Source: Epiperipatus broadwayi
Taxonomy: Eukaryota > Onychophora > Udeonychophora > Euonychophora > Peripatidae
Length of the DNA: 64,000 bases
Direction: 5' to 3'
Assembly (NCBI GenBank): GCA_028023455.1
Contig: JAQFVV010007259.1
Coordinates: 48,501-112,500 of the forward strand
Shown here: piece after piece, positions 1 to 14,900 of the stretch
Position numbering within the stretch: the first letter of the stretch is position 1
Layout of the letters: the number at the start of each line of letters is the position of its first letter
Position numbers and translations under genes: made by a program
The notes under the pieces: generated by a model
What the model was told of the DNA's origin: nothing
Database searches by the model: none
What the model saw: only the letters and a program-made list of their open reading frames with translations

Positions 1-78
1 TTAGTTTTTTGTAAATTTGTTATTAAAAGATTTACTTTTAAGAAAAATATAACGTTCGAAAAACGTAAAATAAAAAAA

Positions 79-997
79 ATGGATTATATTTGTATTTCAA
101 AATGTTTATATAATCAGGAAACAGAAATTAAGCGTGCTGTTGTAGAATGTACTATATGTGATGGGGTATATCACTTGAAATGTTTAAATAAGACTAGGAA
201 GGATGTAAAAGGTTTATGGTTATGCAGTCAGTGTATTAATATGATAAAAGAGGTGAGAAAGTGTTTTCAAAGTGTAGATAGTCGAAGAATAGTGGGTGGA
301 GAAAGTAATAATGTAATGGAGATGATTAGTCAAAGAATAAATAAGATAGAGGAAGAATTGAAGGATGTAGAAGTAAAATTAAAATCATTAGAGATAAAAT
401 GTGAGGAGATAAAGGAATTATTGAGTAGGAATGATAAGGAAGAAATAGATAAGGAGGACCAGAAGGTATTAGAAAATGTTATGGATAGAGCAGAAAAAGT
501 AGATTATGAAACAGTATTGATAGGAGATTCACTAATTAGAGAATGTGGGGATATAATTGCAAGGGAAAATAGAAGTAGGTATGTAAGAGTATGTTTGCCT
601 GGAGCTAGAATTAGGGATGTAGCAGATAAAATTAAAAAACAAGGTAGTAGAGATGTATATGTTATGGTGAGGACTAATAATTTATTAGAATCATCAGAGA
701 GAATAATGGATGAGTATGTAGATTTGATTAGAAATTTGATTATGATTAAAGGAAGAGTAGGAATAGTTGGATTATTACCAAGGTTTGACAAGAGTTATTT
801 GTTAGATAGGGCATGTTCTATAAATGAGAGATTGGAAAAAATTGTGTGAGAGAAATAATGTTATGTTTGTGGATGTGTGGGATTGTTTTATTGGAAAGAG
901 AGAGTTATATAGTAAAGATGGGTTGCATTTAGGAAAACAAGGAAGTGAAGTTTTAGGGAGTTTGATTTATAAAGAATTTTTTTCGGGAAACTTATAA
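79..997 (+). pseudogene. LINE family A ORF1: PHD finger plus SGNH/esterase domain, one frameshift
   Basis: This is the ORF1 protein of a non-LTR retrotransposon. Residues about 5-55 carry a PHD-like Cys/His finger (C-x2-C before GVYHLKC, then LWLCSQC). A Lys/Glu-rich segment that looks like coiled coil follows (about 80-140), then an SGNH/GDSL hydrolase fold. SGNH block I is IGDSLIREC. Block III reads VRTNNL where a Gly-x-Asn is usual, so its Gly appears to be Arg. The open frame stops at 849. An extra A in the A6 run near 837-842 shifts the frame, and in the neighbouring frame the protein continues to the catalytic-looking DGLHLGKQGSEVL block and stops at 995-997. PHD plus esterase in ORF1 is known from CR1-group LINEs, so I place the element near CR1; that placement is inference. 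ORF2 starts about 95 bases downstream. Role in the family: RNA-binding chaperone; the esterase role is unclear. Confidence 0.82.
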
Positions 998-1092
998 AGG
1001 GGGGTGGGTTTTTAAATTGTAATATTATTAAAAAGAATGGATGGAATATAAGAAGTAAGCAAAAGGAATTTGATTTTGATATAAATATAGAT

Positions 1093-4000
1093 ATGGAGAA
1101 GGAATGGGTTTGTAAAATTAATGGTAAGAAAGTAATTTATAAATGTAATGGAGAAGAAAGAATTAAAAGAATTTATAAAAGAGTAGTTAGGAAAGAAGAA
1201 ATTGTTAAAATTGGGTTTTTGAATATGCAAGGTGGTAGGAAACCAGAAAAGTGGATGGAATTAAATAAAACAATTGAAAATGAAGAGCTTGAGGTATTAG
1301 CAGTAGTGGAAACACATTTAAGAGAAGAAGAAGAACCTATTTTGGAACAGTTGGTATGGCAGGGTATAAATAGAAAAGAAAAAGAAAAAAGGGGTGGTGG
1401 TATAGGTGTTATATCAAAAAAATATTTAAATATTGTTAAATGTCAAGAACATTTGTGGTTTGAAATAAGGTTGGGTAGACAAGAATGGATGGTGGCTATA
1501 GTTTATATAGCTACTGGAGATAGTCAAATTATATTGGAGTGGAATAGTAACATATACGAATGTTTAGTTAAGGATATACAAAGTTTTAAAGAAAAGGGGA
1601 AGAGAATAATGGTTATAGGGGATATGAATGGACATATTGAAGAAATTGATGATGTAGATAATAAAAATGGACAGCTTTTGAAGAATTTTTGTCAGAAAGT
1701 GAATTTGAGTATTGGAAATTTATTAAATATTTATGAGGGACAATACACATGGTCCAGAAATAATATATTTCACACAATAGATTATGTATTGGTAGAGAAA
1801 GAGGGAATAAATAAAATACGGAAAATTAAGGTATTTGATAATGAAGAAAAAGTATGCACTAGTGATCATAATTTCATTGTAATTGAAATGATTAGTAATG
1901 TGATGGAGAATAGAAATAAAAGTAGAAATAATAGTGAAAGATGTGGATGGAGAGTAAATGATAAGAATAAGTTGGAAGAGTATAAAATACAAGTTGAAGA
2001 AATAATGGAAGAGTGGGTTGGGGATGAGTATAAGGATTGGTGTAAGGAAGTAGAAAAAGTTGCAAATAGGGTTTTAGGTGAGAATATTGAAAAGAATAAA
2101 AGTAATAAAAAAATTAAAATTAGTAAAAGTGTAAAAGAAAGGAAAGAAGCATGTAGAGAATATAAGTGTGCTATTAAGAATAAGGAAAGTGAAAAAGATA
2201 TTAATGCTAAATGGGAAAAGTACTTAGAAAAGAAGAAGTTGGCTAAAATAGATATTTATAGAGAGAGAATGAAATTGAATAGTAAATTGTTGGAGGATAT
2301 TAATAAAAATGGAAGAGATGGAAGTAAAAAATTTTGGAATTATATTAAAAGGAGAAATGTAGGGGAGAGAGAGTTAGTATTACTAGATGATGAGGGAACT
2401 GATTGTAGTTCTAGAGAAGATTTAGAGAGAATCTTAAATAGTTATGTAATGAATATAAAAAAGATGTTAGGTGTGAATGATAGAATATTAGAAAATATGA
2501 AAGAATATAGTAATGGGAATATTAGTTTTTCAGAAAATGAACTAAATGAGGTAGAGAAGAAATTGAAAAGTGGGAAGGCAAGAGGTTTAGATGGATGGGC
2601 AGCAGAGATGGTAATGAATTTAGGATATAGGGCAAAAGTAAAGTTATTATCCTGTTTTAATAAAATGGCACAGAATAGAGTTTTCCCAAGTAATTGGAGT
2701 AATACAAGAGTAAGGTTATTATTTAAAGAAAAGGGTAAGGATCATAGAAAGTTGAATAATTATAGATCGATAGCGGTAACATCAGTTTTATATAAAGTTT
2801 TCTCGTATATGGTGGCTAGTAAAGTTGTAAAATGGATGGAAGGGAATAATGTAGTGGGTGAAATGCAAGGAGGTTTTAGATTAGATAGGTGTATAGGAGA
2901 TAGTTTATTTGTAGTTACACAACTTATGGATATGAGTAGGAATGCAGATAAACAGTTATATATGAGTTTTATAGATATAGAGAAGGCATATGATAGAGTA
3001 AATAGAAATAGATTATGGATAAGTTTAGCAAATTTGGGAATGGATGAAGCTTTAATAGATATTATTAAGAAATTATATGAAAATAATTATTATATATATA
3101 TATATATCAATTAGAGAATATAGAATCAATTAAAGTTAAAAATGGTTGGGACTAAGGCAATGATGCCCTATGTCACCTATTTTGTTTGTGTTGTATTTGA
3201 GTGAAATGGAAAGAGCAATAGAAAGATTAGGAAGAGGGATAGAGATACCGTTAATAGGTAGTAAGGGAGTATATATTTTGTCAGGTCTTTTTTTTGCGGA
3301 TGATATATTTTTGTGTGCAGAAAAAAGAGAAGATATGGAAGTTATGTTGAGGACATGTGCAAGGGTGGGTAAAGAGATGGGGATTAAATTTAGTGAAGAA
3401 AAATCAAATATAATGATGGTTAATACTGAGGAAAGAGAAGATGTAGAATTTTTATTGGGAGATATTAAGTTAAGTGTGGTGAATAGATATAGTTATTTGG
3501 GAATTATTTTAAGTAATCAGAAAAATTATTTGGATGAATGGGAGAAAAAATTGATAAATGAAGCAAAGAAAAGAAAGGGATTGATAAAGAAATTAACAGT
3601 ATTTTCATATAATAAATATGATGTAGCTAGAATTATATGGAAAGGAGTTGCAGTAACAGGGTTAACATATGGTAATGATGCATTATATGTTAGTAAAAAG
3701 ATATTAGATTATTTAGAAAAAGCTCAAAGGGAAGTAGGAAGACATGCATTGGATGCAGAAGTATGGACAGCAAGGGAGGCAATTCAAGGAGAAATGGGAT
3801 GGTCAAGTTTTCATATGAGAGATGCAAAAAGTAAAATGAAAATGTTTGGTAGATTGCAGTTTATGGATAATAAAAGAATAGCTAAAATAGTATTTAATTG
3901 GGTTATGAGTAAAGGACAGGTAACAAGATGGGTGAGAAAGGTAATGCGGTATGCAAAAGATTTGGATAAAGAATTTATATCAGTATATTTGTACAAAAGA

Positions 4001-4519
4001 TGGGATGATTGTGTTAAGAGGATTATTGAGTGTTATAGTAGTAAGGAATGGGATAAAAGAATAAATTTATTAATAAAGACTAGGGAGTTAGAGAGATGGA
4101 GAAATAGTATGGAGAGTAAAAAGAGTTTAAATATATATAGAAATAAACAGAATATTAGGTGTGAGTTAATATATGATAATAGTAAGGAAAGTAGTTTATT
4201 GTTTAAGGCTCGAACGGGATCTTTAGCTACAAAAGAATATACATGTAAATGGAAAAATATGGGTGATTTATTTTGTAAATTATGTAAGGAAGGAATTGAA
4301 AATATTAGGCATTTGTTAATTGAATGTAAATGTTTGAAAACAGAAAGGGTACATATACTGAAGTTGTGGAAAAATAAATATGAAAAGAGTGATTATATAG
4401 AAAGTGAATTATTGGTTTTTATGCTGGGTTTGGGAAAAGGTAAGGGGGATTTAGATATAAAGGTTATAGAGTTGACAAAAATTATGTTGTGGAAATGGGA
4501 TAGAGCAGATTATGGGTAA
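1093..4519 (+). pseudogene. LINE family A ORF2: APE endonuclease and reverse transcriptase, broken mid-RT
   Basis: ORF2 polyprotein for target-primed reverse transcription. The APE-type endonuclease (residues about 35-275) has its expected blocks: GFLNMQG, VVETHL with catalytic Glu, GDMNGH, IDYVLV and TSDHNF. The RT follows, with NNYRSIAVTSVLYK, QGGFRLDRCIGDS and motif A FIDIEKAYDRV. The first frame ends at 3114, where a short TA run (about 3093-3106) and small indels up to about 3169 destroy the QGD block before motif B. The second frame (3170-4519) resumes with SPILFVLYL and carries motif C FADD, EKSNIMMVN and YSYLGI. A C-terminal C-x2-C-x8-H-x4-C knuckle lies near residues 368-384 of that part. 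No RNase H was seen. The sense strand is strikingly poor in C. The element is nearly full length but cannot encode one active ORF2. Confidence 0.88.
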
Positions 4520-4629
4520 ATTTAGAGTGGGGAATGTAAAAGAAAGTGGCTAACAGGTTTATCTGGGCATAATTGCTGAGATATTCTTGACTTCGTTTAA
4601 GGAGAAGCCATAATACATCACATCACATC
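4520..4629 (+). repeat. 3' UTR and CATCA-type tail of LINE family A
   Basis: About 90 bases of 3' UTR (containing GTGGCTAACAGGTTTATCTG) run into a short ACATCACATCACATCA tail. The same block recurs at 11709-11803 and, on the minus strand, at about 31331-31440. It therefore marks the LINE 3' end, where RT would initiate. The tail is a short simple repeat, not poly(A). Confidence 0.8.
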
Positions 4630-4713
4630 AAGCTTGTTTACATAAACACCGAGAGAGATAGAACGAAAGAGTTATTGAATTCTATCTCTCTTGGTGTTTA
4701 TGTAAACAAGCTT
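4630..4713. repeat. 34-bp-arm foldback hairpin next to LINE A tail
   Basis: Arms 4630-4663 and 4680-4713 are reverse complements with one mismatch (G against T in the middle). Each outer end is AAGCTTGTTTACATAAACAC or its complement, and the loop is 16 bases. The arm begins exactly where the LINE tail stops. It could be a small MITE-like foldback or the target into which the LINE inserted. Confidence 0.75.
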
Positions 4714-7030
4714 GTTAGTAGCTATTGGTAAAGCTCCATAACTTTTACATAGACCTTCTATAGAAATTTTCCTATGTTTTAAGTGGCAATGTTTGTTGTA
4801 AAATTAATTAACTTATTTTCATCAAACATTGCTTCTAGAAATATTGGAAAATTTCCATAGAGATCATAGGTTAACAATGTTAACATTATTATATATTTTA
4901 CAATGTTTAATTAATTACATATGTGAATGTTTGAGATAGTCATTTAACAGTAAATGTGTTTAAATTAGCTGATATGTCGTCTAGATTTAATATTCAAGAG
5001 TGGGTTGCGTTTTATTAAACTTACTTTGTTTATGAAAAAAATTAGCCTGAACCACTTTGACCAAATGTAATTGTTCATCAATCTAGACTTATATTGTAAA
5101 CTATTTTTTAAACTGAATGATTTTTTTGTTTACTAAATTTTGATATCTTGTTAAACAAAAATGTAAATGATAGATATGTGATTATAATTTATCACAGTCG
5201 TGAATATATAATGTTTGAGATTATTGTTTACTAGTTAATATGGTTCTACTACTTGATATGTTCTTTATATTTAGTAATCAATAGTAAGAATAATAAAAGA
5301 ATGGACCACTTTTATTGTTTTTTTTTTTGTTTATAAAAAAGAATGCCATGCAGTTACTTATAATTGCTTATTTACTGTTTAAATGTATGTTTATGAAATT
5401 TTAAAATAAAAAGGTGTTCTTTACATTAGTTATAAAAACATCAATTAGTTTTAAAATTAGCTTACAACACATATTTATATTATTTAAAATTTGCTCCTCT
5501 GATTAAAGTTGTTTATGATAATCTTTATAAACGAAGAGAACTTAATAAAAGATAGTCCATTATTTTATTAGGCTTATTTCTTAATGCTATTCTCGACTGT
5601 TTCATATATGCTTAACGCTAAATTTGTAAAAAAAAAAAAAAAAAAGGGGGGGGGCATTTAATGACTTTAACAATATTAAACTATCCAACTAATCAACTTA
5701 CTGATAACATATTCTTATCTACTTTAGTATTATACTTAAAACAACCAAATAATCAGCTATTTCAGGATAATTATTTTATGTTATTTCAATTGGCAGCGGG
5801 CCCAGCCTTATATATATATACCAAAAACAATTGAATTTTATAGTTTGAAGACAAAGTAATTTGAAAAATATTAAACATTTAAAGATTATGATTAATTAAT
5901 TTACCGCAGATTTGAAAACAACATAAATTCTTCCTGTAAACATGAATTAATATTAATTAATACTTTTATGATATTATTAATAAAAACATTTGAACATCCT
6001 CTATTAAATCAATATTTAAATAAGATATAATGTATTGTATAATAGGCAAATTAGGAAGCATAATGATACAAGGCTCATATGTCTGCTTTTAAGAAAATCT
6101 CCAATGGTTGTACCATACTCAAATGTCCTGAAATACAGATCAAAATGTTTAAATATTATTTGAAATCACTAAATACAAATCAGAATAGGTTTGAATAGTA
6201 TATAAGTATGAAAATTGGAGCACACAAATATTTAATGTGACATATTTGTGCTTGTTAAATACTAAGAGTATGATATTTAGTACTTATATTGTCTTTCAAT
6301 TTTCATACTTTGAAATAAAATAAATGAAATATGCTTAATATAAATAATATTCAAGTCTACTTTAATTTGAGGTTAGTAATGTTAGGGGTGCCACAGTTAA
6401 TTAATGGGTTTCTCAGAATTCAGTCCTGACTTTTGCATTGCTATTGTTCTCAATTTAAAATTTGGCAATTATACAATATTTTAATTAAATAATGATTTAA
6501 TAATATGTTCATAAATAATCTCATTTACATTATATAAGATAGAGCTGTGTAATATATTAATTACATAATTAGATAATTAATAATCCATTGCTTTATAACC
6601 CAAATGAGAATAATGCTAATCTGATAATAATATAAATTAGCTATTTCTAAACAAATTTTTAACAAACTATCTAGCAAGTTATACATATTAATTTTGATGT
6701 CATATTAAAATAACCAACTTTTCAGCTCTTTCAGAACAATTATTTTGTGATATCAATACAATTTTTCATTTGACAGTGAGTATACTGATAGTATTTCATA
6801 ATATAATAATTTATAAATAAGTTAATAATTTTAATCAATATAATGTAATAAATTAAAGACAACAATAATAATAATGGACATTTACAGAAAACCTAAAAAA
6901 TATTAAATACAATCTTAATATATTTTTAATGCTGAGTATTATTGACAAGATAATCATAAAATTGTGATATAATATACAAATTCTGATTTTTTTTAAGCTT
7001 TGTTAAAATAGAATTAACATATAAATAGAT
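4714..7030. other. AT-rich non-coding stretch
   Basis: No gene or recognised element was found. It contains an A/G homopolymer junction (about 5627-5653) and a weak nested hairpin around 6205-6309, whose outer 13-bp arms are AGTATGAAAATTG and its complement. Confidence 0.5.
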
Positions 7031-7227
7031 AAATTGTTAGTTAGTCAGTCAGTCGGTTGGTCAGTTGGTCAGTCATCAGTTAGTCAGTCTGTCTGTCAGT
7101 CAGCCAATCCATCAGTCAGCCAGTCAGTCAGCCATCCAGCCAACCAGTCACTCCATCTGTCCATCAGTCAGTCAGGCGGGTAGGTAGGTATGTATCTAAG
7201 TAGGTACGCAGGTAGCTATCTAAGTAG
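7031..7227. repeat. Degenerate tetranucleotide repeat (GTCA/GGTA-like)
   Basis: This tract is built from variants of GTCA, GTTA, GTCT, CCAG and GGTA in loose 4-bp register. It directly precedes the pure (GATA)n array and looks like its decayed, diverged flank. Confidence 0.75.
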
Positions 7228-9550
<2,323 letters not shown>

Positions 9551-11183
9551 ATTGTAATGGTCCAGATATTGTCAAGGAATCTTAGTGACCGCATCTAACT
9601 ATAATCGGACTTAGGGTCTTCATATAGGATGCTATGAACGATAAGTTTTAACTTTAATCCACATTGAATCCATTTCAAATAAGATTATTTAATATTAAAT
9701 ATCTAATATAGATGCTACCTAGATTAATTCATCCAATCTTCATTTTTATAAATTGTTCCGTTATGCTCAGTACTCTATCTTCAGAGGTTTCCATCAATAT
9801 TCTACTGTCGTAATAATACCTTATATAAATTTAATAGATTTTATAATTAATTTCAACCATGTTATCAAGATATTAAATCAGTGTGATATGTATGCATGGA
9901 TATGTATATTCATATCTTATTTTGTTTCATAAAATATATAAATAAATTAAATAAATTAGAGACTTCCTTGAATTTAAAATAAATTTTAACAGGTTTATTA
10001 ACAAATAACAATTTTATTTTACTTCGTATAACAAAAAAAAAATTATTATCATAAGAGCTTTACATACATTTCTACTATTTTATGATATCAAATTAAACAA
10101 TACCTTCCCTTATTTCCATAGTAGTTGTGTTTCCTAACACTAACACATTATAATAAGCTAGCAAACAATAAATAAAATTTTATGAAAAAAATTATAATAA
10201 TAATAATTAACTAAATTTAATATAAACATTGTATGTATAAATGAAGATTATATATATTATCCAAACTAAGTATAGAAATTCCAATTTTATAAGAATCTCC
10301 CTCTATGTATATAATCATTAATATGGAATTAAAAGATCTTATCTCCAAAGATATTAGTCATTTACACAAAGAATAATAAACTAATGTTAGTAAATTAATT
10401 ATGATAATTAATAAACAAAAATTTATGTTATGTCATAAATAATATGAATGTAAAAATTAATAAAATCTTACCTCCATATTAAATTTATTTTTACTTCAGT
10501 TGAGTCACTTTTTATAGGGAAGAACTAAATTTTATTAAATGAAAACAATATTTAAATCAATGGTGTTTCCATTTCTCTTCATCCAATAACTTTCTTAAAT
10601 GGGTTATTTCAATATAAGTTGATTGTGGAAACAAAGGAAATAAAATTAGATACCTGAAACTGATAACACACATAATAATGATATGGACTAAAAGTTTATG
10701 GTATTGTCCTATTCATTTCCATAATTTGTGAAGTAATGCTCATCAATGATAAAGTTCTTAATGTTTATTAAAGATAAATTTCTTTATTTCCTGATCATCA
10801 ATCTTCAGTGAGGCTATCAATATGCTCTGCTGTTCAGAATTCTTCCTCTTGTATGATGTTGATGCCTTCTATAAATTATTCCAATGTAAATTAAAATTGC
10901 ATTTTTTTATTATCTGGATGAAGTATATACACCTGGGTCTCATTTTATGCGGATTATTTAAATGCAATTTTGAAGTTATGCAATTCATGCTTATTCTTAA
11001 TATCTTTCATATTTCACTATATTTATTAGGTATCAAGAAAATTAAATTATTAATAACATTTTCACTTGAAACACTTTTTTTCTTCAAAAATATAACGTTA
11101 TATTACCAGCTAACATGAATCCGGCCTGAAGCTGTATTTAGAATTTTAGCTTCTATGTAACTAACCTATTTATACTAATGAGT

Positions 11184-11443
<260 letters not shown>

Positions 11444-11689
11444 GATTTATACTTACATATAAAAACATCACAATAAATATTCAAAAAAATTAAACTTTTA
11501 AAATGTATTTTGTTATATATAACACAAATAAATAATCTTTTAGATTTTTAAAATAAAAAACGAAGATTTTATAAATTGAAAATATTCTTTCTAATGATAA
11601 TGTATAATCTTTTTGTTTAGATTGCATCTCATTTTTTTAATATAGAAACAGAAAACCATTAATGCAGCACAATACTGAAAATGGTGCTA

Positions 11690-11803
11690 GTTGTACATCA
11701 CATCACAAATAAAAATAAAGTGTCTAACAGGTTTCTCTGGGCATAATTGCTGAGAGATTCTTGATTTCATTTAAGGAGAAGCCACAATACATCACATCAC
11801 ATC
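11690..11803 (+). mobile_element. LINE family A, severely truncated 3' end
   Basis: About 95 bases match the LINE A 3' UTR and tail at 4535-4629 with a few substitutions. The fragment is bounded on its left by another ACATCACATCAC block (about 11695-11706), so tail motif lies on both sides. It is nested in element X: the X copy at 63528 continues without it. Confidence 0.8.
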
Positions 11804-11869
11804 GAATCTGATTTCTTGCCAGTTTACAAATGAACGCTAGTGACAATGATTAAAATCTGTATGAAAAAA

Positions 11870-12158
11870 TGTAAAATTAAATACTGTAGTTAATAAAAAA
11901 AAGTAAAAAAAGTTTGTCTTGTATTAATTTTTTTCAAATATTTGACATTTTTTATTAGTCATACTTTATTTGCTTATTTTTTTAATGTGAATTTTAAAGT
12001 AATTTTTTCTTGTTGTAAAATTAAATACTGTAGTTAATAAAAAAAGTAAAAAAAAGTTTGTCTTGTATTAATTTTTTTCAAATATTTGAAATTTTTTATT
12101 AGTCATACTTTATTTGCTTATTTTTTTAATGTGAATTTTAAAGTAATTTTTTCTTGTT
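11870..12158. repeat. 144-bp tandem duplication inside element X
   Basis: Unit 11870-12013 repeats at 12014-about 12158 (both start TGTAAAATTAAATACTGTAG) with a few differences. The other X copy (63.5-63.9 kb, opposite orientation) has one unit, so the duplication is specific to this copy. Confidence 0.85.
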
Positions 12159-13107
12159 GCTTTGCTTTTATGTGAATTCTGAAAATTACAGATCTTATCC
12201 CTCATTTTTCAAGGTAAGTTAAGTCTATCTTTGTGCGATTTTTTTTAATGCGGGTTTTCTGTGGAACCTATCTACCGTATAAAACGAGACCCAGGTGTGT
12301 ATATATATATATATATATATATTAGGCATTTCAGTGGGAATAAGTAATTACATTAATTTTAGTAAAACAATAGCATTTTACCCTATGGCAAATGGTTTTT
12401 ACCTACTATACATTTTTTATACTTATCTTCTTAAGATAATTTATTTTAAGTATATAGATGTTTTTAACAAAATTTATTTGCTTCAGAATTTCAAGTTAGG
12501 AGGCTCTTATTGTGAGTTTCTCTAATTAATAAGAAAAAATATATATAATTTCATTTTTTACAATTAATAATATTAAAGAGTAATTTATTTACTCTTTTTA
12601 TTGAGTGAAATTAGAGTTCTTTTCTAATAAATTTTTATCAATAAGAACATTCATTCAAACTATTGATCCATCTTTTTAATGTGTTCTGACTTTAAACACA
12701 GCAGAATAACTATATGTAATCAGTAGTTCATTGGCAAAAGATAGAATTAATTTTGAAATTATTTGATACAACTTTGATAGCAGAATCAACTTCCAGTAGC
12801 ATGTTTTAAATATACCATTTGATTTCACAATTTCATATTTGCCTGATAATTATCTGTAAATGAGGTTGTGTAAGAGATATAAAAGAAAAGCATTTAATAA
12901 TTATGCATGTGTGTTTTTATTGGCAATAGTATAAAAATAAGACTTCATTTTTTTATTGTTATATTTTTAGAATAGTTAAACTTTTAAAAAAATTATTTTT
13001 GAAAGTATACATGTATTTATAATACTAGGTATGCCAAATTGTACAGGATTGCTATCTTTATAAGAAAATTAAAAAATAGTTTCACTTTTAATTTAAAAAA
13101 TAAAGTC

Positions 13108-13155
13108 AATAGAGGATAGTACATTGATATAAATAGAGGATAGTACATTGATATA
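13108..13155. repeat. 24-bp tandem duplication
   Basis: Two adjacent identical 24-base units containing TAGAGGATAGTACATTGATA, in the 5' part of LINE B. Confidence 0.9.
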
Positions 13156-13355
13156 AATAATTCTTAAAAAGTTTTATAATTGCTAGAGGGTGCAACCAGA
13201 AACACTATCTTGCATTTCTAGTAATAATATAAATAAAGTTCTACTCTTTAAAAAAATTTTTTTACTTGGAAAACCTAATAAATAACTTCCTTAACTATTA
13301 CTCTTCCTTATAAATTAAGGATGTTGACTTCTCTCCCAAAAGAAAAGGGATATAA

Positions 13356-14425
13356 CATGGATTTTAATTCTACCATAGATCATCTTGAACAACAGCGAGC
13401 ATCCATTTGCATTTTCAATAAATCTCATTGCAGCAAGTTTCATCAAGAAATAGAACCAGTAAAAATAAGTTTGTGAGTGAAAACCATGGTATAAACAAAA
13501 TCCTAATCACTGGGAATTCCAATAGCAAATTTCTAAAAGAAATTCCAGAAAACCAAGGCACAGGAGAGATCATTGTAACAGAGGATAACCCTTCTTCACA
13601 AGTTAGTATTGATAAAATTGCTAATAATTTATTAGTCTCTAAGAATCTTAAATTAAACCAAATCCCAAGAAAAAAAACATTAATATGAATAACATAACAA
13701 ACCTTCTGAACCCTACTATATTTTTAATAATGATACAGGCAACAGTAGATGTTCTGGGGAGTTCATTACATTTGATGATTTCCCAGAATTAGAAACTAAC
13801 AAAATTAAAAATCTACATAACACTAATGACAATACCAACAGAAGATTGACAAATATTAATTATCATAATAAATCTACTAATCATGAATGGCATATAAGAG
13901 TGCCCCCATCTACGCAGACTCTGCCTGATTTGGGTCCAGCAAGTGATATTTCATACTCTGGAGCCTTACTTAGAAATTCCAACAGAGGGAACACTTACAT
14001 TAACAGGGATTACCAGAATCAACAGGACATCTTCAATATGTTTGAGAATGAGGAACCATTGGCTTCCCAATCCAACCTGGCTAAAAATAAATTACTCGAC
14101 ACAAGTCTTTATCAACTGACAATAAATAATCTTGTCAACAGGTTTAATGTGACTATACCCCCACAATTATACCAGTCTTTTCTCAACTATAGCAGTGAGA
14201 AGACACTGATTCTTGCTGTCCCAAACATCAATTGTGAGCTTTTTAATTTTCCTGTCAAGAAATTCTGCTATGAACTCTCAAAAAAGAAATTGTGGAATAG
14301 TGTATACAAGTTATTAAATCATCCCAACAGCAGGTATCTGATTGTAGAATTCCACAATATATCCCAAAGACAATTTTTTTCAAAAGTCAATCAAGTTTAT
14401 TGGAGACAAATTTCTTTGTATAATT
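13356..14425 (+). pseudogene. LINE B ORF1, N-terminal part (interrupted)
   Basis: Broken gag-like ORF1 with two main open pieces, 13428-13688 and 13846-14427. The N-terminal half is Asn/Ser-rich and low in complexity. Residues about 130-185 of the second piece form a recognisable block containing KKLWN, LLNHPNSRYL, EFHN and Q-x2-FF. The same block is present in the antisense ORF1 relic at 57.56-58.70 kb (KKLWK, LLHPNNRYI, EFHK), so it is a real protein domain of the family. The frame ends where LTR A is inserted (14431) and the homology resumes at 16371. I do not know the fold name; its place before CCHC knuckles suggests an RNA-binding module. Confidence 0.7.
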
Positions 14426-14892
14426 AATATTGTAACAGGCACATATGCTGTTACATTATTTTTTTTTAAATTAAACATGAAAAATAAAAGTTTGCAAATA
14501 AAAACTTCTTTTTTTAAGAATTAAAAATTGAAAATTAAAAGTCATCTAAACTCTAATATATAAAATCGCACAGATGAAAAATTATTAAAAGAAAACTTTA
14601 TTAAGAAAAAAGAAAAAGTTTTAAAACTAAATATTAAGAAAAAGACAAAAGATTTAAAGATAAAAAACAATGTACAATAATTTAATTAATTCTATTGTAT
14701 AAAATGGAGATGATTATTTTAATTAGTAAAAGTAAACTAGCCCTTGGGCATTCCAAAATGTATAAGCAACAGTCAGATAGGAGAAAAAACAATAGAAACT
14801 AATAGCCAATAAAAGAAATTCCTCAGGAAACGGACCAGAATGAAAAGATCATCATCATCATGATGTAATGTCCACTGGATCCGAAAGTTTAT

Positions 14893-14900
14893 TATAAAAG
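14893..14900 (+). promoter_or_regulatory. TATA box-like motif in LTR A
   Basis: TATAAAAG lies 462 bases from the LTR start. The related LTR C has the same motif at nearly the same offset (473), which supports a conserved pol II promoter marking the U3/R boundary just downstream. Confidence 0.55.

Noticed and set aside
10822-11118. 98-codon plus-strand frame
   Set aside because: Low complexity, crosses the boundary of repeat R and element X, and is not kept in the R copy 2.
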